Positions 51,421 to 61,900 of a stretch of DNA of 64,000 bases are shown here, piece after piece. The stretch's first letter is position 1. Every line of letters starts with the position of its first letter. The stretch is from the NCBI GenBank assembly GCA_900489925.1, contig UEHQ01000021.1, positions 62,001-126,000 on the forward strand. Reading direction: 5' to 3'. The position numbers and the translations under genes are program-made. The notes beneath the pieces are model-generated. The model was not told where the DNA came from and ran no database searches. It saw only the letters and a program-made list of their open reading frames with translations. The DNA is from Hyphomicrobiales bacterium. GTDB lineage: Bacteria; Pseudomonadota; Alphaproteobacteria; Rhizobiales; Rhizobiaceae.

Positions 51421-52161
51421 TCACACCATCCCGCCATTGGCACGCAGCACTTGGCCATTGATCCAGGCGCCATCGGGGCCCACGAGGAACGATACGGCAG
51501 CAGCAATATCGTCCGGCATCCCCAGCCTTTCGAGCGGATTCATCTTCGCCAGACGCGCGACAAGCTCGTCCGATTTTCCGTTCAAAAACAAGCCTGTAGC
51601 TGTCGGCCCCGGCGCCACCGCGTTGACGGTGATGTTCCGCCCCCGCATTTCCTTCGACATGATCGCAGTCAACATTTCGACCGCTGCCTTGGTGGCGACA
51701 TAGACGCCATAGGTCTCAAGTTTGGTCCCGACGACCGAGGTCGAGAAGTTGACGATCCGCCCGCCGTCCCGGAGGCGTTTTCCAGCTTCGCGCAGCGTGT
51801 TGAAAGTGCCCTTCAGGTTGACGTTGATCTGGCGATCGAAGTTGGCGTCGTCGGCATCTGCGATCGAAGACAGCATCATGATCCCGGCATTGTTCACCAG
51901 AACATCGACCCCGCCGAAGGCAGCTTCCGCCGCATCGAACATCCGGCGAACCGCTTCGGCATCGCTGACATCGGCCTTGGCCGTCAGCGCTTTTCCACCC
52001 TTTCGCTCGATCGCCTGCGCCAGTTCCTCGGCCGGAGCCGCATTGCCCGAGTAGTTGATGACAACGGTGAACCCGTCTTTGGCAAGACGCTCGGCGATAG
52101 CAGCCCCGATGCCCCTGGAAGCGCCGGTAACCAGTGCGACCTTGTTCCTTGATACGGTCAT
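51421..52161 (-). CDS. SDR-family NAD(P)-dependent oxidoreductase
   Basis: 246 residues, classical short-chain dehydrogenase. Cofactor motif ALVTGASRGIGAAIAERLAK, NNAGIMM (NNAG), catalytic Ser in RIVNFSTSVVGTKLETYG and Y-x3-K in VYVATKAAVEMLTAIMSKEM, with VNAVAPGPTATGLFLNGKSD after it. It resembles 3-oxoacyl-ACP reductase FabG-like stress SDRs. It is divergent from a LysR gene with a palindrome between them. Substrate unknown. Confidence 0.94.
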   Translation of the reverse strand: MTVSRNKVALVTGASRGIGAAIAERLAKDGFTVVINYSGNAAPAEELAQAIERKGGKALTAKADVSDAEAVRRMFDAAEAAFGGVDVLVNNAGIMMLSSIADADDANFDRQINVNLKGTFNTLREAGKRLRDGGRIVNFSTSVVGTKLETYGVYVATKAAVEMLTAIMSKEMRGRNITVNAVAPGPTATGLFLNGKSDELVARLAKMNPLERLGMPDDIAAAVSFLVGPDGAWINGQVLRANGGMV

Positions 52162-52227
52162 TGTCCTTCTCCTTCGTCATTTACGCCCAGCGCGTTTTCG
52201 ATGAGGACAAGATGACGCTTTCTGTTA

Positions 52228-52252
52228 GGCGGATAATCATGCATTATTCGCC
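52228..52252. promoter_or_regulatory. Long imperfect palindrome, candidate LysR operator
   Basis: A 25-base near-perfect inverted repeat with arms GGCGGATAAT and ATTATTCGCC around CATGC lies in the 120-base gap between the SDR and LysR genes, about 65 bases before the SDR start and 30 before the lysR start. Nine of ten arm positions pair. The position fits auto-regulation and control of the SDR gene. Confidence 0.65.
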
Positions 52253-52281
52253 ATCACTATCCGGGAAAGACGAACAACAAG

Positions 52282-53172
52282 ATGGACAGATTCGATGCCA
52301 TGCGGGTGTTTTCCCGGGTCGTGGAACGCCGCAGCTTCACCGTTGCAGCCGAAGATACCGGCCTGCCCCGCTCCACGGTCACCGACGCGGTAAAGCAGCT
52401 CGAGGCTCGCCTCGGCGTGCGCCTGCTGCACCGGACGACGCGCCACGTGAGCCCGACGCTTGATGGCGAGGCTTACTATCAACGATGTCTTTCCATTCTC
52501 GCCGACATCGAAGAGGCTGAGGGCGCGTTTGCCGGCGCCAAGCCAAAGGGTGTTCTTCGGGTGGACGTGCACGGGACGCTCGGCAGGCACTTCGTCTTGC
52601 CTAACCTGCCGTCGTTTCTCGAGACCTATCCCGATATAGAGCTCTACATGAGCGAGGGCGACCGGCTCGTGGATCTCGTGCGGGAGGGGATCGACTGCGT
52701 GTTACGCGTGGGGACACCGCAGGACAGCGACATGATCGCGCGCCGGGTGGCAATGTTAGAGGAGGTGACGCTCGCCTCCCCCGCCTATCTTGCAAGATAC
52801 GGAATGCCAGATCATCCCGACCACTTGCAGGGCCACCGTATGGTCGGCTTTCACTCTAGCGCGACCGGCTCGGTTCTGCCGCTCGAATTCCTGGTAAACG
52901 GTACGATCCGCAACGTGGTTCTGCCGGCAACCATCTCCGTCAATGCCGCGGAGAGCTTCCATGCCGCAGCCAAGCTCGGCCTCGGCATCATACAGGTGCC
53001 GCGCTATCACGCCGAGCGCTACATTCACTCCGGCGAACTCGTTCATATCCTTAAGGATTTCCCATTGACGCCGACGCCCGTCTCGCTGCTCTACCCCCGC
53101 AACAGGCAACTCTCGCCGCGGGTGCGCGTTTTCATCGACTGGATCGTCAAGGTCTTTGCTCGACAATCCTGA
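52282..53172 (+). CDS. LysR-type transcriptional regulator
   Basis: 296 residues. Helix-turn-helix MRVFSRVVERRSFTVAAEDT and STVTDAVKQLEARLGVRLLH, then RTTRHVSPTLDGEAYYQRCL; effector domain from about residue 90 (GVLRVDVHGTLGRHFVLPNL). Same subgroup as the LysR gene at 50254. Divergent from the SDR gene and probably its regulator. Ligand unknown. Confidence 0.92.
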   Translation: MDRFDAMRVFSRVVERRSFTVAAEDTGLPRSTVTDAVKQLEARLGVRLLHRTTRHVSPTLDGEAYYQRCLSILADIEEAEGAFAGAKPKGVLRVDVHGTLGRHFVLPNLPSFLETYPDIELYMSEGDRLVDLVREGIDCVLRVGTPQDSDMIARRVAMLEEVTLASPAYLARYGMPDHPDHLQGHRMVGFHSSATGSVLPLEFLVNGTIRNVVLPATISVNAAESFHAAAKLGLGIIQVPRYHAERYIHSGELVHILKDFPLTPTPVSLLYPRNRQLSPRVRVFIDWIVKVFARQS

Positions 53173-53220
53173 CGAAAAGCGTTTCACTTGGCTCAACTGT
53201 CAGAACCGGGAGAACATTCC

Positions 53221-53535
53221 ATGGCCATCACAGACACCACCGTGCACCCCAGGGATGGCGGCTTCGTCGTTATCTTTGTCGACGACACCGGCAACAGCAT
53301 TTCCGTCACCCTCTACAAGGCAGCATCCCCGGATCTGACGAGCGACAATGCGGTAGCGCGTGCGAAAGCGCTGCTTGCCGTCGCCCTGGAAGCCCCGAAG
53401 ACAGACAGCCCGCGCCAGAAGAATCCGGCCCTCCTGGAAGAGGAACTGGAGGAAGGTCTCGAAGATACCTTCCCGGCAAGCGATCCCGTTTCGGTGACGG
53501 GAACATCTGTCGCGCACCCCAAGACCGGCCACTAA
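53221..53535 (+). CDS. Small conserved hypothetical protein with C-terminal EDTFPASDP motif
   Basis: 104 residues from ATG 53221, with GGGAG 8 bases upstream. N-terminal half is beta-rich (DGGFVVIFVDDTGNSISVTL); the C-terminus LEEGLEDTFPASDPVSVTGT carries the LEDTFPASDP-type motif found at the end of many short alphaproteobacterial proteins. No catalytic motif. It lies 28 bases before the 3-methyladenine glycosylase gene, so co-transcription is likely. Function unknown. Confidence 0.8.
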   Translation: MAITDTTVHPRDGGFVVIFVDDTGNSISVTLYKAASPDLTSDNAVARAKALLAVALEAPKTDSPRQKNPALLEEELEEGLEDTFPASDPVSVTGTSVAHPKTGH

Positions 53536-53562
53536 GCAGCCGACCTACGTGCCCCAGAACCG

Positions 53563-54153
53563 ATGACACAATCGCTCGGTGCGATCGGCACCACTCCTTT
53601 GACTGGCCGAAAATTGGCCGATTTCTTCGAACGCGACGCCGTCAGTGTCGCGCGCAACCTTCTCGGTTGCCACCTTCTGGTGGACGGCGCCGGCGGTCGC
53701 ATTACCGAGACCGAAGCCTACTTCCCCGACGACGAGGCCTCCCACAGTTTCCGCGGACCGACGCAGCGCAACGGCGCGATGTTCGGCAAACCCGGAAACG
53801 TCTACATCTACCGCATCTATGGCATGCATTGGTGCCTGAACTTCGTCTGCACCCCCGGCTCCGCTGTTCTTATCCGCGCACTGGAACCGGAAGTCGGCAT
53901 CGCCGCAATGGCCGAGCGTCGGGGAACCGAGGCCCTGACCCAGCTCTGCAGCGGTCCCGGCAAGCTCTGCCAGGCGCTCGGCATAGACATATCACTCAAT
54001 GACCGGCTGCTCGACCAAGCGCCGTTTTCCATCGCACCGACCACGCCCGCCGAGATCATCTCGGGGAAACGTATCGGCATCACGAAAAATGCCGAAGCAC
54101 CATGGCGCTTCGGCATTCTGGGGTCGCGATATCTCAGCAAGCCGTTCCGCTGA
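53563..54153 (+). CDS. DNA-3-methyladenine glycosylase (AAG/MPG family)
   Basis: 196 residues; removes alkylated and deaminated purines. The catalytic region ITETEAYFPDDEASHSFRGP with the Glu that activates water, followed by QRNGAMFGKPGNVYIYRIYG and the SGPGKLCQALGID motif, is characteristic of the AAG fold. C-terminal WRFGILGSRYLS is intact. Independent of ung (also in the window), giving two base-excision glycosylases within 20 kb. Confidence 0.94.
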   Translation: MTQSLGAIGTTPLTGRKLADFFERDAVSVARNLLGCHLLVDGAGGRITETEAYFPDDEASHSFRGPTQRNGAMFGKPGNVYIYRIYGMHWCLNFVCTPGSAVLIRALEPEVGIAAMAERRGTEALTQLCSGPGKLCQALGIDISLNDRLLDQAPFSIAPTTPAEIISGKRIGITKNAEAPWRFGILGSRYLSKPFR

Positions 54154-55698
54154 TCATTCCATCACGGCGCTGTGGTCCATGACAGGCGCAACCTTCGGCT
54201 TGCGCAGCAGAAGCGCCAGCGGAATGACGGCGAGCGACATGAGCATCAGCAGCTTGAAGTCGTCCATGTAGGCAATGATGGTCGATTGCAGCGTGATCAA
54301 CTCGTTGAGCGATGCCCGGCCGGCAGCCGTCAGCGGATTGAGCCCCTGTGCAGCCGTGGCCTCGAAGGCGCGATTGAACGGCGTGACATAGGCCGCGATC
54401 GTCTCGTGATTGACCTGCGCGTTCTCCACCAGCAGGGCCGACACGATCGAAATGCCGACGCTCGAGCCGATGTTACGTGACAGATTGTAGAGACCCGTAC
54501 CATCGCCGCGCATGTGAGCCGGCAAGGTCGAGAAGGCAATCGTCGTCAATGGTACGAACAGGAACCCCAGCCCGGCCCCCTGAACAAAGCCAACCGACAC
54601 GATCGTCCACTGCGAAACGTCGGGCGTCCATCCCGTCATGTCATACATCGCCCACGCCGTCAGGCTGAGACCGAGCACCAGAAGGATGCGTGTATCCACC
54701 TTACCGATCAGCTTGCCGACGATGAACATGCAGAGCATGGTCCCCATACCACGCGGCCCCATGACGATACCGGCGGTGATGACGGGATAGCCCATCAACG
54801 TCTGCAGGTAAGGCGTCATCAGCGCCAGCGAGGCGAGATAGGTGATGCCGATCACGAAGATGAAGATCATGCTGACCGAGAAGTTCCGGTCGAGGAACAG
54901 CTTCGGATTCACGAAGGACTTCTCCGCCGTCAACGTATGCACGATGAGGAGATAGAAGGCCGACGCGCAGACAACCGCCTCGATGATGATCTCGCCCGAG
55001 CCGAACCAGTTGAGCTGCTCGCCGCGGTCGAGGAAGAGCTGCAGCGAGGCGATCCCCAAACTCATCAGCCCGAACCCGAACCAGTCGAGTTTTGCCAGAG
55101 CGTCCAGCTTGGTCTCGGTGACGTAGATCACGATCCCCGCGAACGCCAGAGCCCCGATGGGCACGTTGATGTAGAACACCCAGCGCCAGCTGATGTTGTC
55201 CGTCAGCCAGCCGCCGATCACAGGGCCCAGGACCGGCCCGACCATGACCGAGACGCCAAATAAGGCCATGGCCGAGCCGCGCTCCTCGACACTATAAATG
55301 TCGAGAAGGATACCCTGAGACAGTGGAACCAGCGACGCGCCGAACAGGCCCTGAAGCAGGCGAAAGGCAACGATCTGGTTCAGCGATTGCGCAAGACCGC
55401 AAAGAACCGAAGCAACCACGAAGCCTATGATCGCGGTCAGAAGCACTCTCTTGCGGCCGAACTTCGCGGCAAGAAAGCCGGACGGCGGCGTCATGATGGC
55501 GGCGGCGACGATATAGGACGTCAAAACCCAGTTGATCTGGTCCGCGCTCGCCGACACGCTGCCCTGGATGTAGGGCAGCGCGACGTTGGCGATTGTCGTG
55601 TCCAATGCCTGCATGATGACGGCGAGAATGACGCAAGCCGTGATCGCGCCGCGATTGGCGACCGGCGTGGCCGGCGAAGAAGCAGCAGCGTTACTCAT
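54154..55698 (-). CDS. emrB: EmrB/QacA-type MFS drug exporter (DHA2)
   Basis: 514 residues, 14 predicted helices. Motifs include LDTTIANVALPYIQGSVSAS (helix 1 motif D1), GFLAAKFGRKRVLLTAIIGF (motif A) and GPVLGPVIGGWLTDNISWRW (motif C), all typical of DHA2 antiporters. Start ATG 55698 overlaps the adaptor stop by 8 bases (ATGAGTAA). The marR-emrA-emrB operon is complete. Confidence 0.94.
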   Translation of the reverse strand: MSNAAASSPATPVANRGAITACVILAVIMQALDTTIANVALPYIQGSVSASADQINWVLTSYIVAAAIMTPPSGFLAAKFGRKRVLLTAIIGFVVASVLCGLAQSLNQIVAFRLLQGLFGASLVPLSQGILLDIYSVEERGSAMALFGVSVMVGPVLGPVIGGWLTDNISWRWVFYINVPIGALAFAGIVIYVTETKLDALAKLDWFGFGLMSLGIASLQLFLDRGEQLNWFGSGEIIIEAVVCASAFYLLIVHTLTAEKSFVNPKLFLDRNFSVSMIFIFVIGITYLASLALMTPYLQTLMGYPVITAGIVMGPRGMGTMLCMFIVGKLIGKVDTRILLVLGLSLTAWAMYDMTGWTPDVSQWTIVSVGFVQGAGLGFLFVPLTTIAFSTLPAHMRGDGTGLYNLSRNIGSSVGISIVSALLVENAQVNHETIAAYVTPFNRAFEATAAQGLNPLTAAGRASLNELITLQSTIIAYMDDFKLLMLMSLAVIPLALLLRKPKVAPVMDHSAVME

Positions 55699-56917
55699 GA
55701 TCCTTGCCGCCGGTGCGGCCCAAAAGCTTGGAGACGAAATCCGGAAGGCCGCGGGCACGGCCAGTGTCGACGTCGACGACGGTGCTCATGCCGACGCGCA
55801 GTGGAGGCTTGCCTGCGGTATCCTCGATGCTGACCCGCATCGGGATGCGTTGCACGACCTTCACCCAGTTGCCGGTGGTGTTCTGTGCGGGCAGCAGCGA
55901 GAAGCTGGAGCCGGAAGCCGGGCTGATGCTCTCGACCTTGCCCTTCCACTCGACGCCAGGATAGGTGTCGACATAGATACTGACCGGCTGACCTGGCTTC
56001 ACATAGGTCAGCTCCGTTTCTTTCGGGCTGGCTGCGATCCACAGGTTGCTCGTCGAAACCAGCGAGAAGGCCTGCGTGGACGCCTGCAGATAGGATCCCG
56101 GCTGCAGCGAATTGACGTTCGTTGCGATGCCGTCGAACGGCGCCTTGACGACGCTGTGATCGAGCTCGCGCTGTGCATCGTCAACCTTGGCCTTGGCCTC
56201 GAGATAGAGCGGGTTCTGTTCGACCGGCTGATCGGCGTCGCCACCGAGCTGTGCCAGCGTCGCGGCCGCTTCCGCCTTGGCGACGATCACCTTCTGGTGG
56301 CCGGCGTCCAGATTATGCTTGGCCTGATCGAAGGCCGCGCGGGTTGCCGCCGAGCTGTTCATCAGGTTCTGCTGGCGATCGAATTCGCTCTGATAATAAG
56401 GAATGTCGGCTTCGGCCTGGGTGATCTCGGCAAGCGACTGTTGATAGCTGGCCTTCAGGTTCAGGATCTGGTTGCGCACGGCACCAAGCTGCGCTGTCGC
56501 GCCATCGAGGGCGATCTTGAACGAATCCTGCCGCAGGCTGAAGAGGACCTGGCCCTTCTTGACCGCTTCATTCTCATGCACGTTGATCTGATCGACGATA
56601 CCGGACACATCAGTCGTCAGGCCGACCATGTCGGCTTGAATATAGGCATTGTCGGTCGACATGACCTGGCCGCCGTTGACGTAGTAGTAGCCACCAACCA
56701 CCAGCGCGACGGGCAGAAGCGCAAAGAGCACGGGACGCGTGAGGCTGCGCCGGCGGCGGACCTTTGTGCCGCCAGGCGCAGCCACGGCAGAAGCAGGCGC
56801 TGAATTGGATGAAGGCGCCTCAGCTACCGTTTCCTCGGATGCAGGAACGTCGTTGTCTTCAACTGGAGTCTTGGCATTGGCATCGGTAACGATGCGAAGG
56901 GGGGATTGATCAGCCAT
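55691..56917 (-). CDS. emrA: EmrA/HlyD-type periplasmic adaptor
   Basis: 408 residues. A charged N-terminus (about 1-55) precedes one membrane helix (LFALLPVALVVGGYYYVNGG), then a lipoyl half (AYIQADMVGLTTDVSGIVDQ), a coiled-coil hairpin and the second half (DHSVVKAPFDGIATNVNSLQ), ending with the beta-barrel domain (GMSTVVDVDTG). ATG 56917 overlaps the MarR stop by 8 bases. Pairs with EmrB downstream. Confidence 0.94.
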   Translation of the reverse strand: MADQSPLRIVTDANAKTPVEDNDVPASEETVAEAPSSNSAPASAVAAPGGTKVRRRRSLTRPVLFALLPVALVVGGYYYVNGGQVMSTDNAYIQADMVGLTTDVSGIVDQINVHENEAVKKGQVLFSLRQDSFKIALDGATAQLGAVRNQILNLKASYQQSLAEITQAEADIPYYQSEFDRQQNLMNSSAATRAAFDQAKHNLDAGHQKVIVAKAEAAATLAQLGGDADQPVEQNPLYLEAKAKVDDAQRELDHSVVKAPFDGIATNVNSLQPGSYLQASTQAFSLVSTSNLWIAASPKETELTYVKPGQPVSIYVDTYPGVEWKGKVESISPASGSSFSLLPAQNTTGNWVKVVQRIPMRVSIEDTAGKPPLRVGMSTVVDVDTGRARGLPDFVSKLLGRTGGKDHE

Positions 56918-57374
56918 GGTTGGTCTCATTTTCAGCCAGGGGGGTCCGGCAGGCCTGCACTAGGTTTGTTTTCATCAGGGACAGGATCTGGAACAGTTCG
57001 TCACGCTGTTCCGTCGGGATACCGTCCAAAGCTTCGCCGCGTGTCACGTCGCCGATTTCGCGCATCGTCTCCAGAAGCGGGCGAGCCTCGTCCCGCATGT
57101 AGAGAAGCCAGATACGACGATCAGTCGGATGTTGGCGGCGCTCGATAAGCCCGCGCTCCGCGAGCTTATCGAGAATACGCACAAGTGTAATCGGCTCGAC
57201 TTCAAGGATCTCAGCCAGTCCGCCCTGATGTATCCCCTCGTTTGCCGAGAGATACGCCAGCGTCTGCCACTGCGATCGCGTCAACCCAAGGCACCGGGCA
57301 CGATGCTCGAACCGCTTGCGCAGCAAGCGAGCGATGTCGTGCAGGAGAAAACCGAGGGTCGGATTGCTGTTCAT
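56910..57374 (-). CDS. MarR-family transcriptional regulator
   Basis: 154 residues. Winged helix-turn-helix with LTRSQWQTLAYLSANEGIHQ, GLAEILEVEPITLVRILDKL and the wing RRQHPTDRRIWLLYM (conserved D-x-R). ATG 57374 was chosen over TTG 57389, which lacks a better ribosome site. First gene of the emrAB operon; a palindrome just upstream is a likely autoregulatory operator. Ligand unknown, likely a phenolic compound by family habit. Confidence 0.93.
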   Translation of the reverse strand: MNSNPTLGFLLHDIARLLRKRFEHRARCLGLTRSQWQTLAYLSANEGIHQGGLAEILEVEPITLVRILDKLAERGLIERRQHPTDRRIWLLYMRDEARPLLETMREIGDVTRGEALDGIPTEQRDELFQILSLMKTNLVQACRTPLAENETNHG

Positions 57375-57810
57375 TGAAGTCTGCGCCAATCATAAGCACA
57401 CTTATAATGTGCTCAGATATATTAAGCTTGTGCGGCGCACAAGGGGTGCCGGCTACAGATTCGACGGATGCGACCAAAATGCCGCACCGGCGCCCCGTCC
57501 TTGCCAACGACGGCACAAACGGACCTCATGGGCACACACGCATCGCTTTTTGCGCCGCATGAAATTGCAACCCGTCGGCATTTGCAATTTCGCTTCGGGG
57601 CAGTTTATATACCTCGTACAGCTACTTAGCGGCGGCCTCCGCCGCATCAGATTTCTGGCAATGGCAGATCACCAACACGTCCACAGCGGCGCCTTGGTGC
57701 GGAATTCGATACGGGCGACCGACTCTCGTCCGCAGCAGCAAGACATGACGCGCATGATTTCATCGACATAACCGGCGCTGCCTCGCAGCTGCCGCAATCG
57801 GGGGACTGCT
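57375..57810. other. Divergent intergenic region between marR-emrAB and RND operon
   Basis: About 435 bases with no supported gene. It holds the MarR operator candidate (57395-57413) next to marR and presumably the promoter of the RND adaptor gene on the other side. GGGGGA lies 6 bases before the adaptor start. Confidence 0.45.
57395..57413. promoter_or_regulatory. Palindrome, candidate MarR operator
   Basis: AGCACA-N7-TGTGCT, a 6-base perfect inverted repeat with an AT-rich core (CTTATAA), lies about 20 bases before the marR start. TTATAA in its centre could overlap the -10 element. Size and position fit MarR-type autoregulation of the operon. Confidence 0.6.
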
Positions 57811-58986
57811 ATGCTCTTCTCGCTTAGATCCGCGCTTGTGCTCGGCGGCATGATCCTCCTCCCCGTCGCAAATGCCGTCGCCCAAGGCGCGCCGGCGCCG
57901 CCTCCGGTCACCGTGGCAAAGCCTGTCGTGCGCGATGTCGTCGACAACGACGAATTCATCGGCCGCTTCGAGCCCGTGGACCAGGTATCGGTTCGCTCTC
58001 GTGTCGGCGGCTACCTGCAGGAGGTGCACTTCACCGATGGCGCGATCGTCAAGAAGGACGATCTGCTTTTCGTGATCGACCAGCGGCCGTTCATCACGGC
58101 GTTGAACGAAGCGAACGCCGCCCTTGAGGTCGCCAAGTCCACCCAGACCTATGCAGAAGCGCAGTTCAAGCGGGCGGAGTCGCTGGCAACAACCGGCAGC
58201 CAGTCCGTCTCCATCCTCGATGACCGCCGCCGTGAATGGATATCGGCGCAAGCCAACGTCCGCGGTGCACAGGCAACCGCCGATCGCGCCGCTCTTGATA
58301 TGCTCTACACCCAGATCACTGCGCCGCTCAGCGGCCGCATCGACCGCCGCCTGATTTCGACCGGCAATCTGGTTCAGGCCGACGACACCATTCTGACCAC
58401 CATCGTCTCGCTCGATCCGATCGACTTCTATTTCGACGTCGACGAACGTCGCCTGCTGAATTTTGCCGACACGGCTCGCCGGCAGGGAAAGGATCTGCAG
58501 CAAGGCGGTGGTGGGGTCGATGTCGTCGTCACGATCAGCGATCCCAACGCCAAACCCTTCAAGGGAAAGCTGGATTTTGCCGAAAACCGCATCGACAACG
58601 AGAGCGGCACGATCAGAATCCGCGCGCGGTTCGCCAATCCCGACCTCGTGCTTCAGCCCGGGCTGTTCGGCCGCATTCAGGTCGAGGCTTCCAACACCTA
58701 CACAGCCATCCTCGTTCCCGATGAGGCGATCGGCTCCGATCAGAACGAGCGCGTGGTCTATGTCGTCGGCGCCGACGGCAAGGTTTCGACCAAGCCCGTG
58801 CGGCCGGGACCGCGGCTCTATGGCTACCGCGTCATTCGCGAAGGTCTGGACGGCACGGAAACGATCATCGTCAACGGCCTGATGCGCGCCCGGCCCGGCG
58901 GAACGGTCACGCCACAAATGACCGAACTGCCAAAGGAGCGGAGCGAAACGCCGCCTGATACGGCCGGAGCGGAGAGCGGACAATGA
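57811..58986 (+). CDS. RND periplasmic adaptor (AcrA/BepD-type)
   Basis: 391 residues. Signal-like N-terminus (LRSALVLGGMILLPVANAVA), lipoyl halves VSVRSRVGGYLQEVHFTDGA and DMLYTQITAPLSGRIDRRLI, hairpin between, and a C-terminal barrel (NPDLVLQPGLFGRIQVEASN). Its TGA overlaps the permease ATG (ATGA), so the two are translationally coupled. Independent of the other RND system in the window and without a regulator of its own beside it, unless the divergent MarR serves both. Confidence 0.94.
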   Translation: MLFSLRSALVLGGMILLPVANAVAQGAPAPPPVTVAKPVVRDVVDNDEFIGRFEPVDQVSVRSRVGGYLQEVHFTDGAIVKKDDLLFVIDQRPFITALNEANAALEVAKSTQTYAEAQFKRAESLATTGSQSVSILDDRRREWISAQANVRGAQATADRAALDMLYTQITAPLSGRIDRRLISTGNLVQADDTILTTIVSLDPIDFYFDVDERRLLNFADTARRQGKDLQQGGGGVDVVVTISDPNAKPFKGKLDFAENRIDNESGTIRIRARFANPDLVLQPGLFGRIQVEASNTYTAILVPDEAIGSDQNERVVYVVGADGKVSTKPVRPGPRLYGYRVIREGLDGTETIIVNGLMRARPGGTVTPQMTELPKERSETPPDTAGAESGQ

Positions 58987-61900
58987 GGTTTGCCCATTTC
59001 TTCGTGAACCGCCCGATCTTTGCGGCGGTTATCTCCATCGTCTTCCTCGTGGTCGGTAGCATTGCCTACACGCAATTGCCGGTATCGCAGTATCCCGAGA
59101 TCGCGCCGCCGACCATTGTCGTCCGCACGTCCTACCCCGGCGCCGACCCGCAGACCATCGCCGATACCGTTTCGACGCCGCTCGAGCAACAGATCAACGG
59201 CGTCGAGGACATGCTCTATATGTCCTCATATTCCAGCGCCGACGGCGCCATGTCGCTGACCATCACGTTCAAGCTGGGGACCGACCTCGACAAGGTGCAG
59301 GTTCTTGTCCAGAATCGCGTCTCCATCGCCCTGCCCCGCCTTCCCGAGGAAGTGCAGCGACTGGGCGTGACCACCGACAAGAGTTCGCCAGACCTGATGA
59401 TGGTCGTGCACCTGTTGTCACCGTCGCATCGCTATGACCAGCTCTATGTGTCGAACTATGCCCGCAATCGCATCCGCGACGTACTCGTTCGCCTCGATGG
59501 CGTCGGCGACGTTCAGATCTTCGGTGAACGCCAGTATTCGATGCGCATCTGGCTCGATCCCGAGAAGCTGTCGGCATACCAGATGACCTCGGATGATGTG
59601 GTCGCGGCACTGAGAGACCAGAACGTGCAGGTCTCGGGCGGCAAGATCGGAGCGCCGCCCGTCACCGGCAAGAATGCCTTCGAATACACCGTTCGCACCA
59701 ACGGACGCTTCTCCGACGTCCGCGAGTTTCGCTATGTCATCGTCAAGTCCACCGCCAGCGGCCGCCTCGTGCAGCTGCAGGATGTCGCCCGTATCGAGCT
59801 CGGCGCGCAGGATTATGTGACGAACAGCTATCTCAACAACGACCCGGCAGTCGCCCTTGGCATCTTCGCGCGGCCCGGCACCAATGCGCTTGATACGGCC
59901 CATCAGGTCCAGGGGATCATGAAGGACCTTGCGCGGAATTTCCCGCAGGGGCTGGAATACCGCATCGTCTACGATACGACAGAGTTCATCTCGGACTCGA
60001 TCTACGAGGTCTATCGAACGATCGCCGAGGCAGCGATCCTGGTGGCGATCGTCGTTCTGGTCTTCCTCCAGTCCTGGCGCACCGCGATCATTCCCATCAT
60101 CGCGATCCCGGTATCGCTGATCGGCACCTTTGCCATCCTGTTCGCCTTCGGCTTCTCCCTCAACATGCTCACCCTCTTCGGCCTTGTTCTCGCGATCGGC
60201 ATCGTGGTGGACGACGCGATCGTTGTGGTGGAGAACGTCGAGCGCAATCTGGCGCGTGGCATGACACCGAAGGAGGCAGCGCACGTTACGATGGATGAAG
60301 TCGGCACCGCTGTCGTTGCCATCTCGTTGGTGCTGATCGCCGTATTCGTGCCCACCGCCTTCATTCCCGGCATCTCCGGCCAGTTCTACAAGCAGTTCGC
60401 GGTCACGATCTCGGTCACCACAGCCATCTCCGCTCTGAACTCGCTGACGCTATCGCCGGCGCTGGCCGGTATCCTGCTGAAAAGCCACGACCACGAGACC
60501 AGGCGGACCAATATCGCATCCCGCATCGGACGCGGCCTTGCCAATGGCTTCAACCACGGCTTCGATCGGATGAGCGCCGGCTATTCATGGATCATCCGGC
60601 ATCTGGTCAGCAGTTGGGTGGGGCTGACCTGCTCGCTCTTGGTCTTTGCCGGCCTTCTTACCGCCACGTGGTACATGGGCACGAAGGTTCCGTCGGGCTT
60701 CATTCCAACGATGGACCAGGGCTATGCGATCATCGTCGTGCAGCTACCCGATGGCGCCTCGCTTGCGCGCACCGACGCCGTCGTCAAGCAGGTGGGCGAC
60801 ATTGCCCGCACCGTGCCTGGAGTCGGCAATGCCGTGCAGTTTGCCGGCTTCAGCGGCGCGACCTTCACCAATGCCTCGAATGCGGGCGTGGTCTTCGTGC
60901 CGTTCAAGTCCTTCGCCGAGCGCGAGGAAGGCGGCGAAACCGCCAACAAGATCATCGGCGAACTCTTCGGCAAGCTGCAGAGCATCCAGGAAGCCTTCAT
61001 CATCGCCATTCCGCCGCCATCGGTGCGTGGCGTCGGCAACTCCGGCGGCTTCAAGATGCAGATCTCCGATCTTGAAAATGCCGACATGACACGGGTTCTG
61101 GGCCTCGCTCGTCAGATGATGGGTGCTGCGGCAACGACCGAGGGGCTGACCGGCGTCTTCACGACCTTCTCGGACGCAAGCCCTCAATATTTCCTGGCGA
61201 TCGACCGCGACAAGGCACGCTTCCTGAACGTGCCGATCCCCAACATCTTCAACGCCTTGTCAATCAATCTCGGTGTCGCCTACGTCAACGATTTCAACGC
61301 TTTCGGCCGGGTCTATCAGGTGCGGGCGCAGGCTGACCGGCAATACCGCATGGACAGGGAAGATATTCTCGCGCTGAAGGTCCGATCCGCGACCGGCGCG
61401 CTGGTCCCGCTCGGCACGTTGATGGATATTCAGGATTCGAGCGGACCGTCTCTCGTGCAGCGGTACAATATGTATGTGTCGGTACCGCTGCAGGGCAACC
61501 CGACGCCGGGCACCTCAACCGGGGACGCCATCAAGAAGATGGAGGCGCTGGCGACGAAGATCCTGCCACCGGGCACGACCTTCGAATGGACGGAGCTCGC
61601 CTATCAGGAAACTCACACCGGCAACACGGCCATCTACATCTTCATCTTGTCCGTCGTCTTCGTTTTCCTGGCACTGGCGGCTCAATATGAAAGCTGGATA
61701 CTGCCGCTGGCGATCATCCTGATCGTCCCGCTCGCTGTCCTTGCCGCACTGATCGGCGTCTGGTTGAGGGGCATGGACAATAACGTCCTGACCCAGATTG
61801 GTCTGATCGTGCTGATCGGCCTCGCAGCCAAGAACGCCATTCTGATCGTCGAGTTCGCACGCCAGGCTGAGGAACAGGGCAAATCGCCTGTCGAGGCTGC

